A stretch of DNA of 64,000 bases from JAHZKN01 sp965250205 (GTDB lineage Bacteria > Pseudomonadota > Alphaproteobacteria > Rhizobiales > Hyphomicrobiaceae). The notes below the pieces were generated by a model, which ran no database searches, was not told where the DNA came from, and worked only from the letters and a program-made list of their open reading frames with translations. The stretch lies in assembly GCA_965250205.1 (NCBI GenBank), contig CBDFNK010000022.1, forward strand, positions 245,991-309,990, written 5' to 3'. Positions 1-8,426 of this stretch are shown here, in pieces. The number at the start of each line of letters is the position of its first letter. Position 1 is the stretch's first letter. Made by a program: the position numbers and the translations under genes.

Positions 1-1313
1 CTGAGACCGAAGACGATCCAGCTCAGGCCCAGGGACGCATCGCGGACGGCACGACACAACAGCCAAGCGAGAGCGACGTTGAGTTGGTTCAAAGCATGAT
101 CAAAGATCTGGCACATAGGGTGAATGCGCGTGACGTTTTAGAGAAACCCGCACCACTTGTTGAACCATACTTCGATGCCCCTGTTGCTGTCGCCGATCGC
201 GCGTCGCCGTTGCCGCACCAGGACCAAACCAACACGCCAGACCCGTTTGCCCTGAAACCGCCTGAGTTACCAAGTCAGCCAGTACAGGTTGTGCCTACGT
301 CGCCAGCAACACCGCAAATCATTGCGCAAAGCGCAGCGCCTGAACCTCGATCTGAACCCGCGTCTGCGCCTGAACTGTCAGAACAGCCTTTGACACCGTC
401 ATCGCCTGCAACTGTCGATCTGGTGACGGCGTCGGTTGACGCACTTCGCACGACGGCAGATGTGATGCGTGAAGCTGATGCTGCTGCGCCCGATGACGCA
501 CCACAAATGGACCAGCCTGTGCGTCCGGTAATGCACCCGGAAGCGGCACATGTCGCCGAAGCGATTTATACAGCGCTCAATGCGGGCCACGTCGGTGTGT
601 TGTTGGAACCGATTGTGACCTTGAACGACCTGCGTCCCGATCACTATGAAGTGCGCTTGCAAGTGACAGGATCTATAGGTGCAGACATTGAGGGCGCTAG
701 TGTTGAACGCGATCTGCAAGCGACAGGGGTTCTGGCTGACGTTGATCTCGAACGCTTTATGAGAGCGCTCAGCGTTGGTGAACTGCTTCGTGAACGCGGC
801 AAGGCGGGCAGCTTGTTGACGCGCATCTATCGCGAGTCGCTTTTGGACCGTGATTTTTGCTTTGCCGTTGCGACCAGCGGTGTTGCCAACGAGGTATTGG
901 CACAACATATGGTGCTAACATTGACGCAGGATACGGTACGCGCACTTACCGCCTCGGAGTGGCAAACTCTGAGCGAATTCCGCGAACTGGGTTATCGCTT
1001 TGCGATCAGCCATGTGCAGAATCTGGACATGGATTTCACGCAGTTGATGGCGGCTGGCTTTGTCTTCGTGAAATTGAGTGCCGACGCATTCCTCAGTGGT
1101 GCGTTAGATGTCGAGGGCGGCCTCACGTCAAAGGATCTGTCGCGCTATCTGGTACAATCCGGGCTGGCCATCATTGTTGACGGCGTTGTTACCAAAGGCG
1201 ACGCAGCTGAGGCTCTTGCCTTGGGCGCAGGGCTCGGTCAGGGCGCCATAACAGGTGGCCCACGCTTAATGAAAGCAGAAGCCGTCGCAAATGATGATCA
1301 CGCTGTCGCGTGA
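1..1313 (+). CDS. Degenerate EAL-domain protein (5' end outside window)
   Basis: The reading frame is open to the window edge, so the N-terminus is missing; TTG at 84 is only the first internal start candidate. The first ~150 visible residues are Pro/Ala/Gln-rich and look disordered. The last ~250 resemble a cyclic-di-GMP phosphodiesterase (EAL) fold: a segment near LLEPIVTL, and a C-terminal GAGLGQGAITGGPR that matches the usual GxxxGQGY end. The catalytic EAL signature is replaced by EVR and the usual metal-binding acidic residues are not evident. I infer a non-catalytic EAL domain, perhaps a binding or regulatory module. A HAD hydrolase follows on the same strand after a repeat-filled gap. 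Confidence 0.7.
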   Translation, partial: ETEDDPAQAQGRIADGTTQQPSESDVELVQSMIKDLAHRVNARDVLEKPAPLVEPYFDAPVAVADRASPLPHQDQTNTPDPFALKPPELPSQPVQVVPTSPATPQIIAQSAAPEPRSEPASAPELSEQPLTPSSPATVDLVTASVDALRTTADVMREADAAAPDDAPQMDQPVRPVMHPEAAHVAEAIYTALNAGHVGVLLEPIVTLNDLRPDHYEVRLQVTGSIGADIEGASVERDLQATGVLADVDLERFMRALSVGELLRERGKAGSLLTRIYRESLLDRDFCFAVATSGVANEVLAQHMVLTLTQDTVRALTASEWQTLSEFRELGYRFAISHVQNLDMDFTQLMAAGFVFVKLSADAFLSGALDVEGGLTSKDLSRYLVQSGLAIIVDGVVTKGDAAEALALGAGLGQGAITGGPRLMKAEAVANDDHAVA

Positions 1314-1324
1314 ACTTGAATATC

Positions 1325-1377
1325 CTAGATCAACCTGCGAAAAGTTGGGTTCGACTTTGAGCAGATCAGTTGATCTA
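1325..1377 (+). repeat. CTAG-bounded repeat, module A
   Basis: A 53-bp imperfect palindrome starts with CTAGATCAACCTGCG and ends with GTTGATCTA. The ends can pair (GATCAAC/GTTGATC). The same module recurs at 1435, 11830, 28739, 36901, 38496, 40932 and 60037, so it belongs to a dispersed intergenic family. This copy lies 12 bp after the EAL gene stop codon. Confidence 0.85.
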
Positions 1378-1387
1378 TTCTAAGGTG

Positions 1388-1438
1388 CTAGAGCATCTTT
1401 TCTGCATTTGAATCAGTTGAACGTGAGGTATGCTCTAG
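1388..1438 (+). repeat. CTAG-bounded repeat, module C
   Basis: A 51-bp element with CTAGAGCATC at the left and GTATGCTCTAG at the right, forming terminal inverted repeats. Its core (TCTGCATTTGAATCAG) resembles the copies at 4904, 19323 and 61395. Its right CTAG is shared with the next module A. Confidence 0.8.
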
Positions 1439-1579
1439 ATCAACCTGCGAAAAGTTAGGTTCGACTTTGAGCAGATCAGTTGATCGCCAGTCTTAGGATA
1501 GAGTCTTAGGATAGAGCCATGAGATAGAGCGTCGCGCAAATAGCTTCACTGTGCACAACAAAAGGCTCGGACGCTCTAG
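1435..1579 (+). repeat. Composite repeat A+B
   Basis: Module A (1435-1489) is followed by module B, which contains two GATAGAGC-type steps, then GAGCGTCGCGCAAATAGC and CTGTGCACAACAAAAGGC, and ends in GACGCTCTAG. Both outer ends are CTAG. This A+B arrangement of about 130-145 bp is the full-length form seen again at 28739, 36901, 38496, 40932 and 60037. Confidence 0.85.
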
Positions 1580-1643
1580 AGTGTCGCGTTAGGCACGGCG
1601 GGCACAGTGTGTGTGTGCAAGATGTGTGTGTCTGAGAGTGTCT

Positions 1644-2510
1644 ATGCCTGATCCCAAAGGTTCAATTAAAATTGTCGATCATATTGCGCCACTTGCTGCC
1701 GGACGCTGTGCTTGGTTGGTGGATATCTGGGGTGTGATGCACAATGGTGTGGCACCTTTTGCTGGTGCTGTCGCGACATGTGAGACGTTTCGCAATGAGG
1801 GTGGTGTTGTCATCCTGGTCTCAAACGCACCGCGCCCGAACGCAAGTGTGGCAGAACAACTAGACCGAATTGGTGTGTCGCGTAAGGCTTATGACCTCAT
1901 CATTTCATCTGGCGATGCGTCGAAAAAATTGATCCAGGATCTGGGGTCAAAGCCGGTATTTCATCTCGGGCCCACGCGCGATCTCACGCTCTACGACGGC
2001 TTTCAGGGGAAACGCACGGCAGAGAGTGAAGCTGAAGCCATTGTTTGCACGGGGCTGTTTGATGATGATACCGAAACGCCTGAGGATTACACCCAACTGC
2101 TCACCCATTTTGCAGGGCGTGGGCTGGAGATGATTTGCGTCAACCCGGATCTGCAAGTGGAACGCGGCGGCAAGCTCGTCTATTGCGCAGGTGCACTGGC
2201 CAAAGCCTATGAGCGCATGGGCGGTACCGTGCATTATGCGGGCAAACCCTATCTGCCGATCTATCAGATGGCGCGGGCAGCACTTGCTGAAAAGTTGGGA
2301 CGCACCGTTGCGGCCAAAGAAATTCTAGCAATTGGCGATGGTGTCCACACCGATATTGAAGGCGCTGGGCGGGCCGGGATAGATGCTGTGTTTGTTGCCA
2401 GTCGTGTGTATGTCAGTTCTGACACGTTAGATGGCGCGGCTTTGTCAGCGCTTTTTGATGGCGAAACGTTCCCGTCACCTCTTGCGGCGATGACGGATTT
2501 GGTTTGGTAG
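1644..2510 (+). CDS. HAD-superfamily hydrolase, subclass IIA (TIGR01459-like)
   Basis: The product is 288 residues. The N-terminal nucleophile motif is VDIWGVMHNG, in the class IIA style of p-nitrophenylphosphatases. The late acidic motif GDGVHTDIEGA would bind Mg2+. Class IIA caps sit between motifs, which fits the length. The substrate is unknown; relatives are sugar phosphatases or phosphoglycolate phosphatase-like enzymes. I chose ATG 1644 because it places the conserved HIAPLAAGR region about 15 residues from the start; an upstream start at 1611 would add a Cys-rich stretch that looks like translated spacer. Confidence 0.85.
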   Translation: MPDPKGSIKIVDHIAPLAAGRCAWLVDIWGVMHNGVAPFAGAVATCETFRNEGGVVILVSNAPRPNASVAEQLDRIGVSRKAYDLIISSGDASKKLIQDLGSKPVFHLGPTRDLTLYDGFQGKRTAESEAEAIVCTGLFDDDTETPEDYTQLLTHFAGRGLEMICVNPDLQVERGGKLVYCAGALAKAYERMGGTVHYAGKPYLPIYQMARAALAEKLGRTVAAKEILAIGDGVHTDIEGAGRAGIDAVFVASRVYVSSDTLDGAALSALFDGETFPSPLAAMTDLVW

Positions 2511-2905
2511 CTACAGACCGCAATTGTCGTGGCCGGTTAGGCGATGTAAGCGGAGTTAAGTTAAGGCGACTTTGATGTCGCAAATGGCTGGTAGTGTTGC
2601 ACAAGTCGCGAGGATGATGATCTGTAGTGTGCAAATCTGATTGCGGCTGGACTCTGCTTACCCGCCAATCAAAGTTCAGGACTCACATCTCAATTTTTGC
2701 TGTCCTTTAAATCAAAATTCTAGACGCCGGCGGCGCACTACGTGCTTCGATGCTTTCAAAATAGTTTTACAACCCTAGAAATACTGTTGAATGCGATGGG
2801 GTTTCCAATGCGCTTTCGCTCATTGGGGCTACAACAGAGCCTTTGCGCTTGCCGTCGGGTCGCGCTATGAGACTGTCATCAGGCCGTGTGCGGTGGTCTG
2901 CGTGC
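2511..2905. other. Intergenic region without recognised features
   Basis: About 395 bp between the HAD gene and a small membrane protein. Reading frames here are short and lack protein-like composition. I see no repeat module, terminator or RNA gene. It presumably carries the promoter of the gene at 2906. Confidence 0.5.
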
Positions 2906-3277
2906 ATGGCATCAACGGAGGACTGCCAATTGGATTTTTCCAATCTATTGCTATGGGTCGTGGTTATACTTGGATCGGCCTATGCCGGTTACATGATTGG
3001 CCGCTGGTCCGTCATCAATGATGGCACTCTGGATGAGTATGACGAGACGACCGGATCGGCTTATAACGAATACGCGGGCGAAGAATTTCGCGAAGAAACG
3101 GCGCCGATAGCCAAAGGGCCTGCAACGCTGCCGCGTGACGACTGGACGCCGAAGAAACCACGGACGCGCACGGCAAAACCACCGCCTGCGCTGGCTGGTG
3201 GCGCGTCGGGCGGACAACATCGTCAGCCGTCGTCATCTGCCAAACGGCCGCCAGCAGCGGCAGGGTTAAAAAGCTAG
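2906..3277 (+). CDS. Small single-span membrane protein, unknown function
   Basis: About 123 residues from ATG 2906. One hydrophobic segment (LLLWVVVILGSAYAGYMIG) lies near residues 12-31. A charged acidic stretch and a Pro/Lys/Ala-rich tail, probably disordered, follow. No enzymatic motif is visible. The frame extends upstream to 2843 without protein-like sequence, which is why I prefer the later start. I do not recognise the family. Confidence 0.5.
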   Translation: MASTEDCQLDFSNLLLWVVVILGSAYAGYMIGRWSVINDGTLDEYDETTGSAYNEYAGEEFREETAPIAKGPATLPRDDWTPKKPRTRTAKPPPALAGGASGGQHRQPSSSAKRPPAAAGLKS

Positions 3278-3285
3278 AAACTGTT

Positions 3286-3558
3286 TTGTCGAAAAAGCTG
3301 CCCCCGACCGGTGTGATGGTTGTAGTATGCATGCTACCTGCAACTCAAAGCGCACTGTTTTCAAAAACAATATTCCCCGGGTTGCAAGAGCATCCAAACG
3401 TAACGCTTTTTTGGCGTTGTTGTGATAGGGCTTTTGTGTCGCGGTGCGTTGCACCTCAGGGCGGCGATGCCTACAAATTGATGTATCAGGTGGCGGACGG
3501 TGTTGTGTCGTTCTCAGGGCCAGACAAGAAGCCACAAAAAAGACCAGTGTTTGAGTAA
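3286..3558 (+). CDS. Doubtful small ORF upstream of bpt
   Basis: A 90-codon frame starting with TTG, ending 9 bp before bpt. The second half (ending GPDKKPQKRPVFE) looks more protein-like than the first. I see no domain or signal peptide. It may be a real short leader gene, a decayed gene, or chance. It is listed because it fills the gap before bpt on the same strand. Confidence 0.25.
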   Translation: MSKKLPPTGVMVVVCMLPATQSALFSKTIFPGLQEHPNVTLFWRCCDRAFVSRCVAPQGGDAYKLMYQVADGVVSFSGPDKKPQKRPVFE

Positions 3559-3567
3559 GGGTAAGGT

Positions 3568-4320
3568 ATGTCGGAACAACAAAAGAACTTTCCTGAGTTC
3601 TATGTCACAGCACCGCAACCGTGCCCTTATTTGTCGGGTCGGTTGGAACGTAAACTTTTTACGCACCTGACGCGCGAAAAATCAGACATCGTGATCGACA
3701 ATCTTTTGAAGGGCGGTTTTCGACGCAGTCAGAACATTGCCTACATGCCGTATTGCGAAGGCTGCCAGGCGTGCATTTCTGTGCGCGTCGTCGCAGATGA
3801 ATTTCTGGCCACGCGTTCGATGCGCCGCATCCTCGACAAGAACTCTGACCTTGTCGCAACTCGTGTACCGGCGAAGCCAAATTCAGATCAATATGCGCTG
3901 TTTCGAAGTTACGTCGATGCTCGCCATTCAGATGGCGGCATGGCGGATATGACGGTTCTTGACTACGCGATGATGGTGGAAGATAGCGCCGTCGAAACGT
4001 TTTTGACTGAATATCGCGTCAAACCGGAAAATGCACTGGACGCCGATCCCGAAACCTGGCCGCTGATTGCTGTTTCACTGTGCGATCATCTCTCAGACGG
4101 CATCTCAATGGTCTATAGTTTCTTTGATCCTGAAGATTCCGCGCGCAGTCTTGGCACCTACATGATTCTTGAGCACATCGCTCATTCCAAACGTCTCGGT
4201 TTGCCGTACCTCTATCTGGGTTATTGGATAGAAGGCTCGCGCAAGATGAAATACAAGACGCGCTTCCAACCACAGGAACAATTGGGTCCCAATGGTTGGG
4301 TGCGGCAGGAAACGCTTTAG
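3568..4320 (+). CDS. bpt: Aspartate/glutamate leucyltransferase
   Basis: The protein is 250 residues, the usual family size. It carries the characteristic N-terminal region with FYVTAPQPCPYL, the basic FRRSQNIAYMPYCEGC segment with its conserved cysteines, and the C-terminal YLYLGYWIEGSRKMKYK motif of bacterial leucyl/arginyl-tRNA-protein transferases. Bpt-type enzymes transfer leucine from Leu-tRNA to proteins with N-terminal Asp or Glu, marking them for ClpS/ClpAP degradation. The start ATG 3568 is preceded by GGGTAAGGT. The stop TAG is followed in the same frame by a 55-codon gene remnant. Confidence 0.93.
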   Translation: MSEQQKNFPEFYVTAPQPCPYLSGRLERKLFTHLTREKSDIVIDNLLKGGFRRSQNIAYMPYCEGCQACISVRVVADEFLATRSMRRILDKNSDLVATRVPAKPNSDQYALFRSYVDARHSDGGMADMTVLDYAMMVEDSAVETFLTEYRVKPENALDADPETWPLIAVSLCDHLSDGISMVYSFFDPEDSARSLGTYMILEHIAHSKRLGLPYLYLGYWIEGSRKMKYKTRFQPQEQLGPNGWVRQETL

Positions 4321-4488
4321 CGTTCTGCAGGTAGCTGTTCTTTGCGCTGGGGAATTCGCTGGACGCTTGAAGACTGGCTTTACAATGTTTCAGGCTTTGA
4401 TGCCGTTGCGGTGACGACACGTCAGGACAAAACGGTACTCATTGGAACCGATGAGCCAGAGGCACTTGTTGCAGTTCTCAGGTCTTAA
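4321..4488 (+). pseudogene. Remnant of a small PH-like domain protein, in frame after bpt
   Basis: Directly after the bpt stop codon, the same frame stays open for 55 codons to TAA at 4486. It reads as a coherent C-terminal fragment: RWTLEDWLYNVSGFDAVAV, then TRQDKTVLIGTDEPEALVAV. The GTDEPEAL ending is typical of small bacterial PH-like (YcxB/DUF-type) proteins. No start codon and no N-terminal half are visible, so I call it a truncated remnant. Readthrough of the bpt TAG would give a fusion, but there is no evidence for that. Confidence 0.55.
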
Positions 4489-4974
4489 GAGTGCCACGTG
4501 TCAGGTCAGTGAAAGGCGGGCCTTGATACAGTGCGCTCTGTATCGGCTCGCAATTTAAACTTATGGCATCATTCAGTCCGGCTTATCGTGGCTGCCTTTT
4601 GAGGTGCGTTGAGGTCCGGCTCAGTCCTCGTGACATGCAAAAAAGTAGAAATAGTCTTGTGCTTGAAATCATGAAAACTCCCCAAGGTTTGGGGAAAATG
4701 GGTCGTAACAGCGTCTTTTTGATGTTGAGATCCCACAGTGTGTGAAATCCGCGGGGGCGAGACAGCCAGTAGTCTTGCACAAACCGGGCTGACCTGTAAG
4801 TGTCAGCTCGGGTGTAAGGGGAATCAAGTCGGGTTGACCTGGATCAAACTGCCATCAATCGACTTCGATTTATGGTAGATCGTTTGATTGATACTCAAAT
4901 GGGTAGAGCAACTCATCTGCGTTACTTGAACGCAAATTGCTCTAAGGGACGGGCACTATCTAAGGACTTCCAAA
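4489..4974. other. Intergenic region with one module C repeat
   Basis: About 485 bp between the bpt remnant and the desaturase. It contains a short GC hairpin (CTCCCCAAGGTTTGGGGA near 4680) and a module C repeat at 4904-4944. Short frames here are not convincing genes. The desaturase promoter is expected in the right part. Confidence 0.5.
4904..4944 (+). repeat. CTAG-family repeat, module C (TCTA/TAGA ends)
   Basis: TAGAGCAACTCATCTGCG at the left and GCAAATTGCTCTA at the right form terminal inverted repeats around a TTACTTGAACG core. It is related to the copies at 1388, 19323 and 61395, but the outer CTAG has decayed. It lies about 30 bp before the desaturase start, so it may overlap the promoter or leader. 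Confidence 0.65.
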
Positions 4975-6006
4975 TTGACTCAATCTCAAGCTGCTGGCGT
5001 GCCAGATGACATAATTGGGCGCGACTGGATGAAATTGTTGGCACCCTACCGCCAGGCAAGTCTTTCACGTTCGCTGTTTGAGATCGCGGTTACAGTTGTA
5101 CCGCTGATGATACTGTGGGGGGCAGCTGTCGCGGCACTGTCCGTTAGCTATTGGCTAACATTTCTCATTCTTATTCCGGCTGCGTTCTTTCTCGTCCGCC
5201 TGTTTATCATTCAACATGATTGTGGCCACGGCGCATTCTTTCAAAATCCGAAAGTCAATGATTGGATAGGGCGTGTCCTCGGCGTGTTCACGTGCACACC
5301 CTATGATGTTTGGCGTAGATCGCACGCGATCCATCACGCCACGTCCGGCAATCTCGATAAACGTGGTGTTGGTGACATTGATACCTTGACGATTGCAGAA
5401 TATCAGGCGCTGCCACGCTGGCGCCAGTTTACCTATCGCCTTTATCGCCATCCCTTCATTATGTTTGCTATTGGGCCAGCTTATTTGTTCCTCGTTGAGC
5501 AGCGCTTGCCGACAGGGATGATGCGCCAAGGCTGGCGATCTTGGGTGAGTACGATGGCAACCAATGTTGGAATTGCGGCTTTTGCCGCTACAATGATTTG
5601 GCTCGTCGGTTGGAAGGCATTCGTATTGGTGCACATACCGTTAGTGGCGCTCGCTGCTTCTATCGGTGTCTGGTTGTTTTACATCCAGCATCAGTTTGAA
5701 GATACCTATTGGGCTGAAGGGTATGAGTGGAGCCACAAGGAAGCCGCCCTTTACGGCAGTTCACACTATGACCTACCAGCCGTGCTGAGTTGGGCAACAG
5801 GCTACATTGGCATCCATCACGTTCATCACCTTTACAGCCGCATCCCGTTCTATCGCCTGCCTCACGTGCTCCGCGAGTTCCCGGAATTGGCTGATGTGCG
5901 CCGTGTCACGCTATGGCAAAGCTTTAAATATGCCCGTCTCAGGTTATGGGACCAGGCCGCCCAACGTTTGGTGCCAATCAGTGCGGTCTCTGCGCGCGCG
6001 GCGTAA
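4975..6006 (+). CDS. Membrane fatty acid desaturase
   Basis: The 343-residue protein has the three histidine boxes of acyl-lipid desaturases: HDCGH (81-85), HAIHH (117-121) and HHVHH (281-285), between several hydrophobic segments. These bind a di-iron centre that introduces double bonds into membrane acyl chains with O2 and an electron donor. The box pattern is closest to the omega-6/delta-12 type, but regiospecificity cannot be read from sequence alone. The start is TTG 4975 with an AAGGAC ribosome site about 8 bp upstream; no nearby ATG fits the frame. Confidence 0.88.
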   Translation: MTQSQAAGVPDDIIGRDWMKLLAPYRQASLSRSLFEIAVTVVPLMILWGAAVAALSVSYWLTFLILIPAAFFLVRLFIIQHDCGHGAFFQNPKVNDWIGRVLGVFTCTPYDVWRRSHAIHHATSGNLDKRGVGDIDTLTIAEYQALPRWRQFTYRLYRHPFIMFAIGPAYLFLVEQRLPTGMMRQGWRSWVSTMATNVGIAAFAATMIWLVGWKAFVLVHIPLVALAASIGVWLFYIQHQFEDTYWAEGYEWSHKEAALYGSSHYDLPAVLSWATGYIGIHHVHHLYSRIPFYRLPHVLREFPELADVRRVTLWQSFKYARLRLWDQAAQRLVPISAVSARAA

Positions 6007-6139
6007 TGCGTGCCTACATCGTCCTCATGAGTTTTCTCATCCAACGCGAAGCGTTGCCAATTTCGGTGTGTGACCTCTGGTAATGTCCCACATGGGTTGC
6101 CATATTAAGTAGGTACGCTGGGACCACCAGGAGGTTGTT

Positions 6140-6535
6140 ATGTTTGATTCACTTACTCTGACACAAGGCCTTGCCGCCCTGATCGGCCTCTATTTTTTGG
6201 CGGCTGGGATTGGCCTGCTGCGCGAACGCGAGTGTCTTGGGCCCATGTTCCAGGAGCTGAAAGCCCAACCTATGCTGGGTTATCTCGCTGCCATGGTCGC
6301 GTTCTCTATTGGTGGCGCGATGGTCGCCCTGCACAATGACTGGAGCACGTGGCTTTCGAGCTTCGTCTCTTTGATCGGCTGGGCCGCGTTGCTTGAAGGT
6401 ACGCTTTTGCTGGCAGCGCGCACATGGTATCTCGGGCTGTTTGAGGGCTTGCTGACTTCAGATGGCTTTTTGAAAGCCATCTCGGTTGCAACCATCGCAG
6501 GCGGCATCGTGTTGCTCTGGTGTGCGTTGAGCTAA
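6140..6535 (+). CDS. Small integral membrane protein, four predicted spans
   Basis: 131 residues, almost entirely hydrophobic, with about four transmembrane segments (near 8-25, 48-65, 72-95 and 110-130). The start is well supported by AGGAGGTTGTT just before ATG 6140. There is no recognisable family motif. It stands alone between the desaturase and a DksA-like gene, so context gives no clear role. Confidence 0.7.
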   Translation: MFDSLTLTQGLAALIGLYFLAAGIGLLRERECLGPMFQELKAQPMLGYLAAMVAFSIGGAMVALHNDWSTWLSSFVSLIGWAALLEGTLLLAARTWYLGLFEGLLTSDGFLKAISVATIAGGIVLLWCALS

Positions 6536-6680
6536 TCCATCAGCTCACTCTATAGATCTGGCAAAAGACTAGTCTCTGCATAGTGTTTGGCCTAGTTTTT
6601 GGGGTGCCCCCATGCTGGGCCAAATTTTGTGCGCATCTTAAACGCTTGTTGTGACGCGCCTCAAATGAGTAAACTCGACT

Positions 6681-7016
6681 ATGGAAGATACCGTACTCAA
6701 AGACCTGACCGAGATGCTCCATGCGCGGCTTTCTGAGATTTCCGAAGAGCGGGCAACGAATGCCGAAGCGCGTCAGACGGTTGCTTTAGATCAGGCCAGT
6801 GTGGGCCGTGTGTCGCGGATTGATGCGTTGCAGGGTCAGCAGATAGCACTGGCACAAGATCGCAACAGGGCGGCTGAGGTGCACCAGATTGAAGGTGCTC
6901 TACAACGTATTGCTGATGGCAGTTATGGCTATTGCATCAAATGTGATGAAGAGATTTCTCAAAAACGTTTGCGCTTTAATCCTGCAGCACCAACGTGCAT
7001 TGCGTGTGCCAAGTAA
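6681..7016 (+). CDS. DksA/TraR-family C4 zinc-finger protein
   Basis: 111 residues. An N-terminal helical region rich in Glu, Ala, Arg and Gln precedes a C-terminal zinc finger with cysteines at 85, 88, 106 and 109 (CIKC ... CIAC). This is the short DksA/TraR architecture; such proteins enter the RNA polymerase secondary channel and modulate initiation. The acidic tip typical of full DksA is not obvious, so this may be a specialised paralogue. A strong hairpin terminator follows at 7079. Confidence 0.85.
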   Translation: MEDTVLKDLTEMLHARLSEISEERATNAEARQTVALDQASVGRVSRIDALQGQQIALAQDRNRAAEVHQIEGALQRIADGSYGYCIKCDEEISQKRLRFNPAAPTCIACAK

Positions 7017-7078
7017 TCGTGGTCAGGCAGAGCCTATAGAAGGTGTCTCCAAGGGTCCCTAGCAGGTTCTAACCATAG

Positions 7079-7108
7079 AAAAAGCCGCGCTTTTGAGCGC
7101 GGCTTTTC
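7079..7108. terminator. Bidirectional intrinsic terminator
   Basis: AAAAAGCCGCGCT, a TTTG loop and AGCGCGGCTTTT form a 12-bp stem with A/T tracts on both sides. It lies between two convergent genes, the DksA-like gene (plus) and the cold shock gene (minus), and could serve both. Confidence 0.85.
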
Positions 7109-7137
7109 CAATTAACTTTGCAGTCAAACAGTCAGAC

Positions 7138-7347
7138 TTATGCAGCCTGGATGTTGTTGACAGCGATCTTACCGCTGCGCTGATCTTCTGCAGTGTCAAA
7201 AGAAACCTTCTGACCTTCATTCAGCGTGTGCAAGCCTGCGCGCTCAAGAGCGGTGGCGTGAACAAAAACGTCTTTGCCGCCGTTGTCAGGAGCAATAAAA
7301 CCAAAACCTTTTTGGCTGTTGTAGAATTTAACAGTACCGGTATCCAT
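7138..7347 (-). CDS. Cold shock domain protein (CspA family)
   Basis: 69 residues starting MDTGTVKFYNSQKGFGFI, a classic cold shock domain. RNP1-type KGFGFI and RNP2-type DVFVHATAL motifs bind single-stranded RNA/DNA. The start at 7347 has AGGAAACTT upstream; earlier in-frame codons would add non-homologous residues. Csp proteins act as RNA chaperones. The gene has a long upstream spacer, as is common for regulated csp leaders, but I cannot demonstrate a thermosensor. Confidence 0.93.
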   Translation of the reverse strand: MDTGTVKFYNSQKGFGFIAPDNGGKDVFVHATALERAGLHTLNEGQKVSFDTAEDQRSGKIAVNNIQAA

Positions 7348-7648
7348 GGAAGTTTCCTTTTCTTCAGTCCATGATTGCATTTGAGCGCCGCCACGCGCAA
7401 AGCGCACGAGCCCGTGTTGTCGATTTTTGGAGGGGTTCTGAACGTGCGTCTAGCAATCGCAGACGTAGGGGCCCGGTTGTCCGGCCAAAGTCGATGGGCT
7501 GCATATAGAGGTGATTGAGGGCGAACACAAGGTGGCAATGCACAATTTTACGATTGTGACGCGTTTGTTACTGAATTGGGTGTCGTTTCCCGGGTTTAGT
7601 ATCAACTTTGAGTAAATGACACGGCTCTTGGGCTGCTCGATTCCTATA
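7348..7648. other. Upstream region of the cold shock gene
   Basis: About 300 bp between the cold shock start (minus strand) and the end of the decayed oxidoreductase gene. It must hold the csp promoter and any leader. I see no repeat, terminator or extra gene. Confidence 0.4.
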
Positions 7649-8350
7649 TTAGCACCAACTTGCTTCGCTGGCTTTGGGCGCGCGTAGAAGCTCTTCAACG
7701 TTGGCTTCAAGGACACGATAGCCGACATTACCGGTTAACTTTTGGCGTCCCTCATTCATCAAATATGTTGGAGACACAGTCACTGAATTGGCTTGGGCTA
7801 AACTGGTGTCGGCGGCAAGTGCCGCAATCGCCTCCGAGGACTGTAGTTTTTCGATGAGCCGCATTTCATCGACGCCAAGTTTGTTGGCAAGTGTGCCCAG
7901 AACATGCCAATTGGAGATGTCCTCACCTTGGGCAAAAAAGGCCTGACGTACGGCCCTGTCGGCACGTCCTGAGAGGCTTTCGGACGGACCGGGCTTGGGT
8001 GCAAATTCCGCTGTTGTATCTTCTGATTCGATCAGTGAGATTGCCTTCAAAAAGATATGCGCCGTCATGGATGTGCGCGGGCGCGTCTTTAGCCACAAGT
8101 CTCGGCGCACCTCAATATGAGGAAAGCGTTCCGCCACCTCGTTGATGTGTCTGTTGAAGCCTTGAAAGCCCTCGCGGTCTTTCTAGTTCTCCGCAATTTT
8201 TCGGCGGGCGTCAGGGAATACGGGACAGAAGTGTGTTTCTATGCTGACCTTGTCACCGAAATTATCTGCCAGCTCTTCGACCCGGCGGCGCGCCGCGTAG
8301 GCCCAAACACAGAGTACGTCAGAAAAATATGAAATGCGAACGGGTGTCAT
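7649..8350 (-). pseudogene. DsbA/FrnE-like oxidoreductase interrupted by an in-frame TAG
   Basis: Reading from ATG 8350, the frame encodes MTPVRISYFSDVLCVWAYAA, a typical start of the DsbA/2-hydroxychromene-2-carboxylate isomerase (FrnE-like) thioredoxin-fold family. It continues to PDARRKIAEN, meets TAG at 8183-8185, and resumes in the same frame with KDREGFQGFNRHINEVAERF through to the true stop at 7649. Total length is 233 codons, normal for the family. A TGG (Trp) to TAG change is the simplest explanation. The active-site region has CVWA rather than CxxC, as in many non-redox members. It is a nonsense pseudogene unless the base is a sequencing error. Confidence 0.8.
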
Positions 8351-8426
8351 AGGCTTTTACTTTGTCTCTCTCTCTCAGTTTGTCTCGACCTGTCATGGGC
8401 TACAAGGGCGTGCACACGGATGGACA

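Noticed and set aside
857..1180. Second frame inside the EAL gene
   Set aside because: It overlaps a better supported frame completely and has a Cys/Arg-rich shadow composition.
1325..1489. tRNA-like GGTTCGA in the repeats
   Set aside because: The GGTTCGACT segment of module A resembles a T-loop, but no acceptor, anticodon or D arms can be formed.
4563..4745. 60-codon frame before the desaturase
   Set aside because: No ribosome site and no protein-like motifs; the region also contains a hairpin.
8183..8185. TAG as a recoding signal (pyrrolysine-type)
   Set aside because: There is no sign of a pyrrolysine system here and the family has Trp or other ordinary residues at such sites; mutation is simpler.
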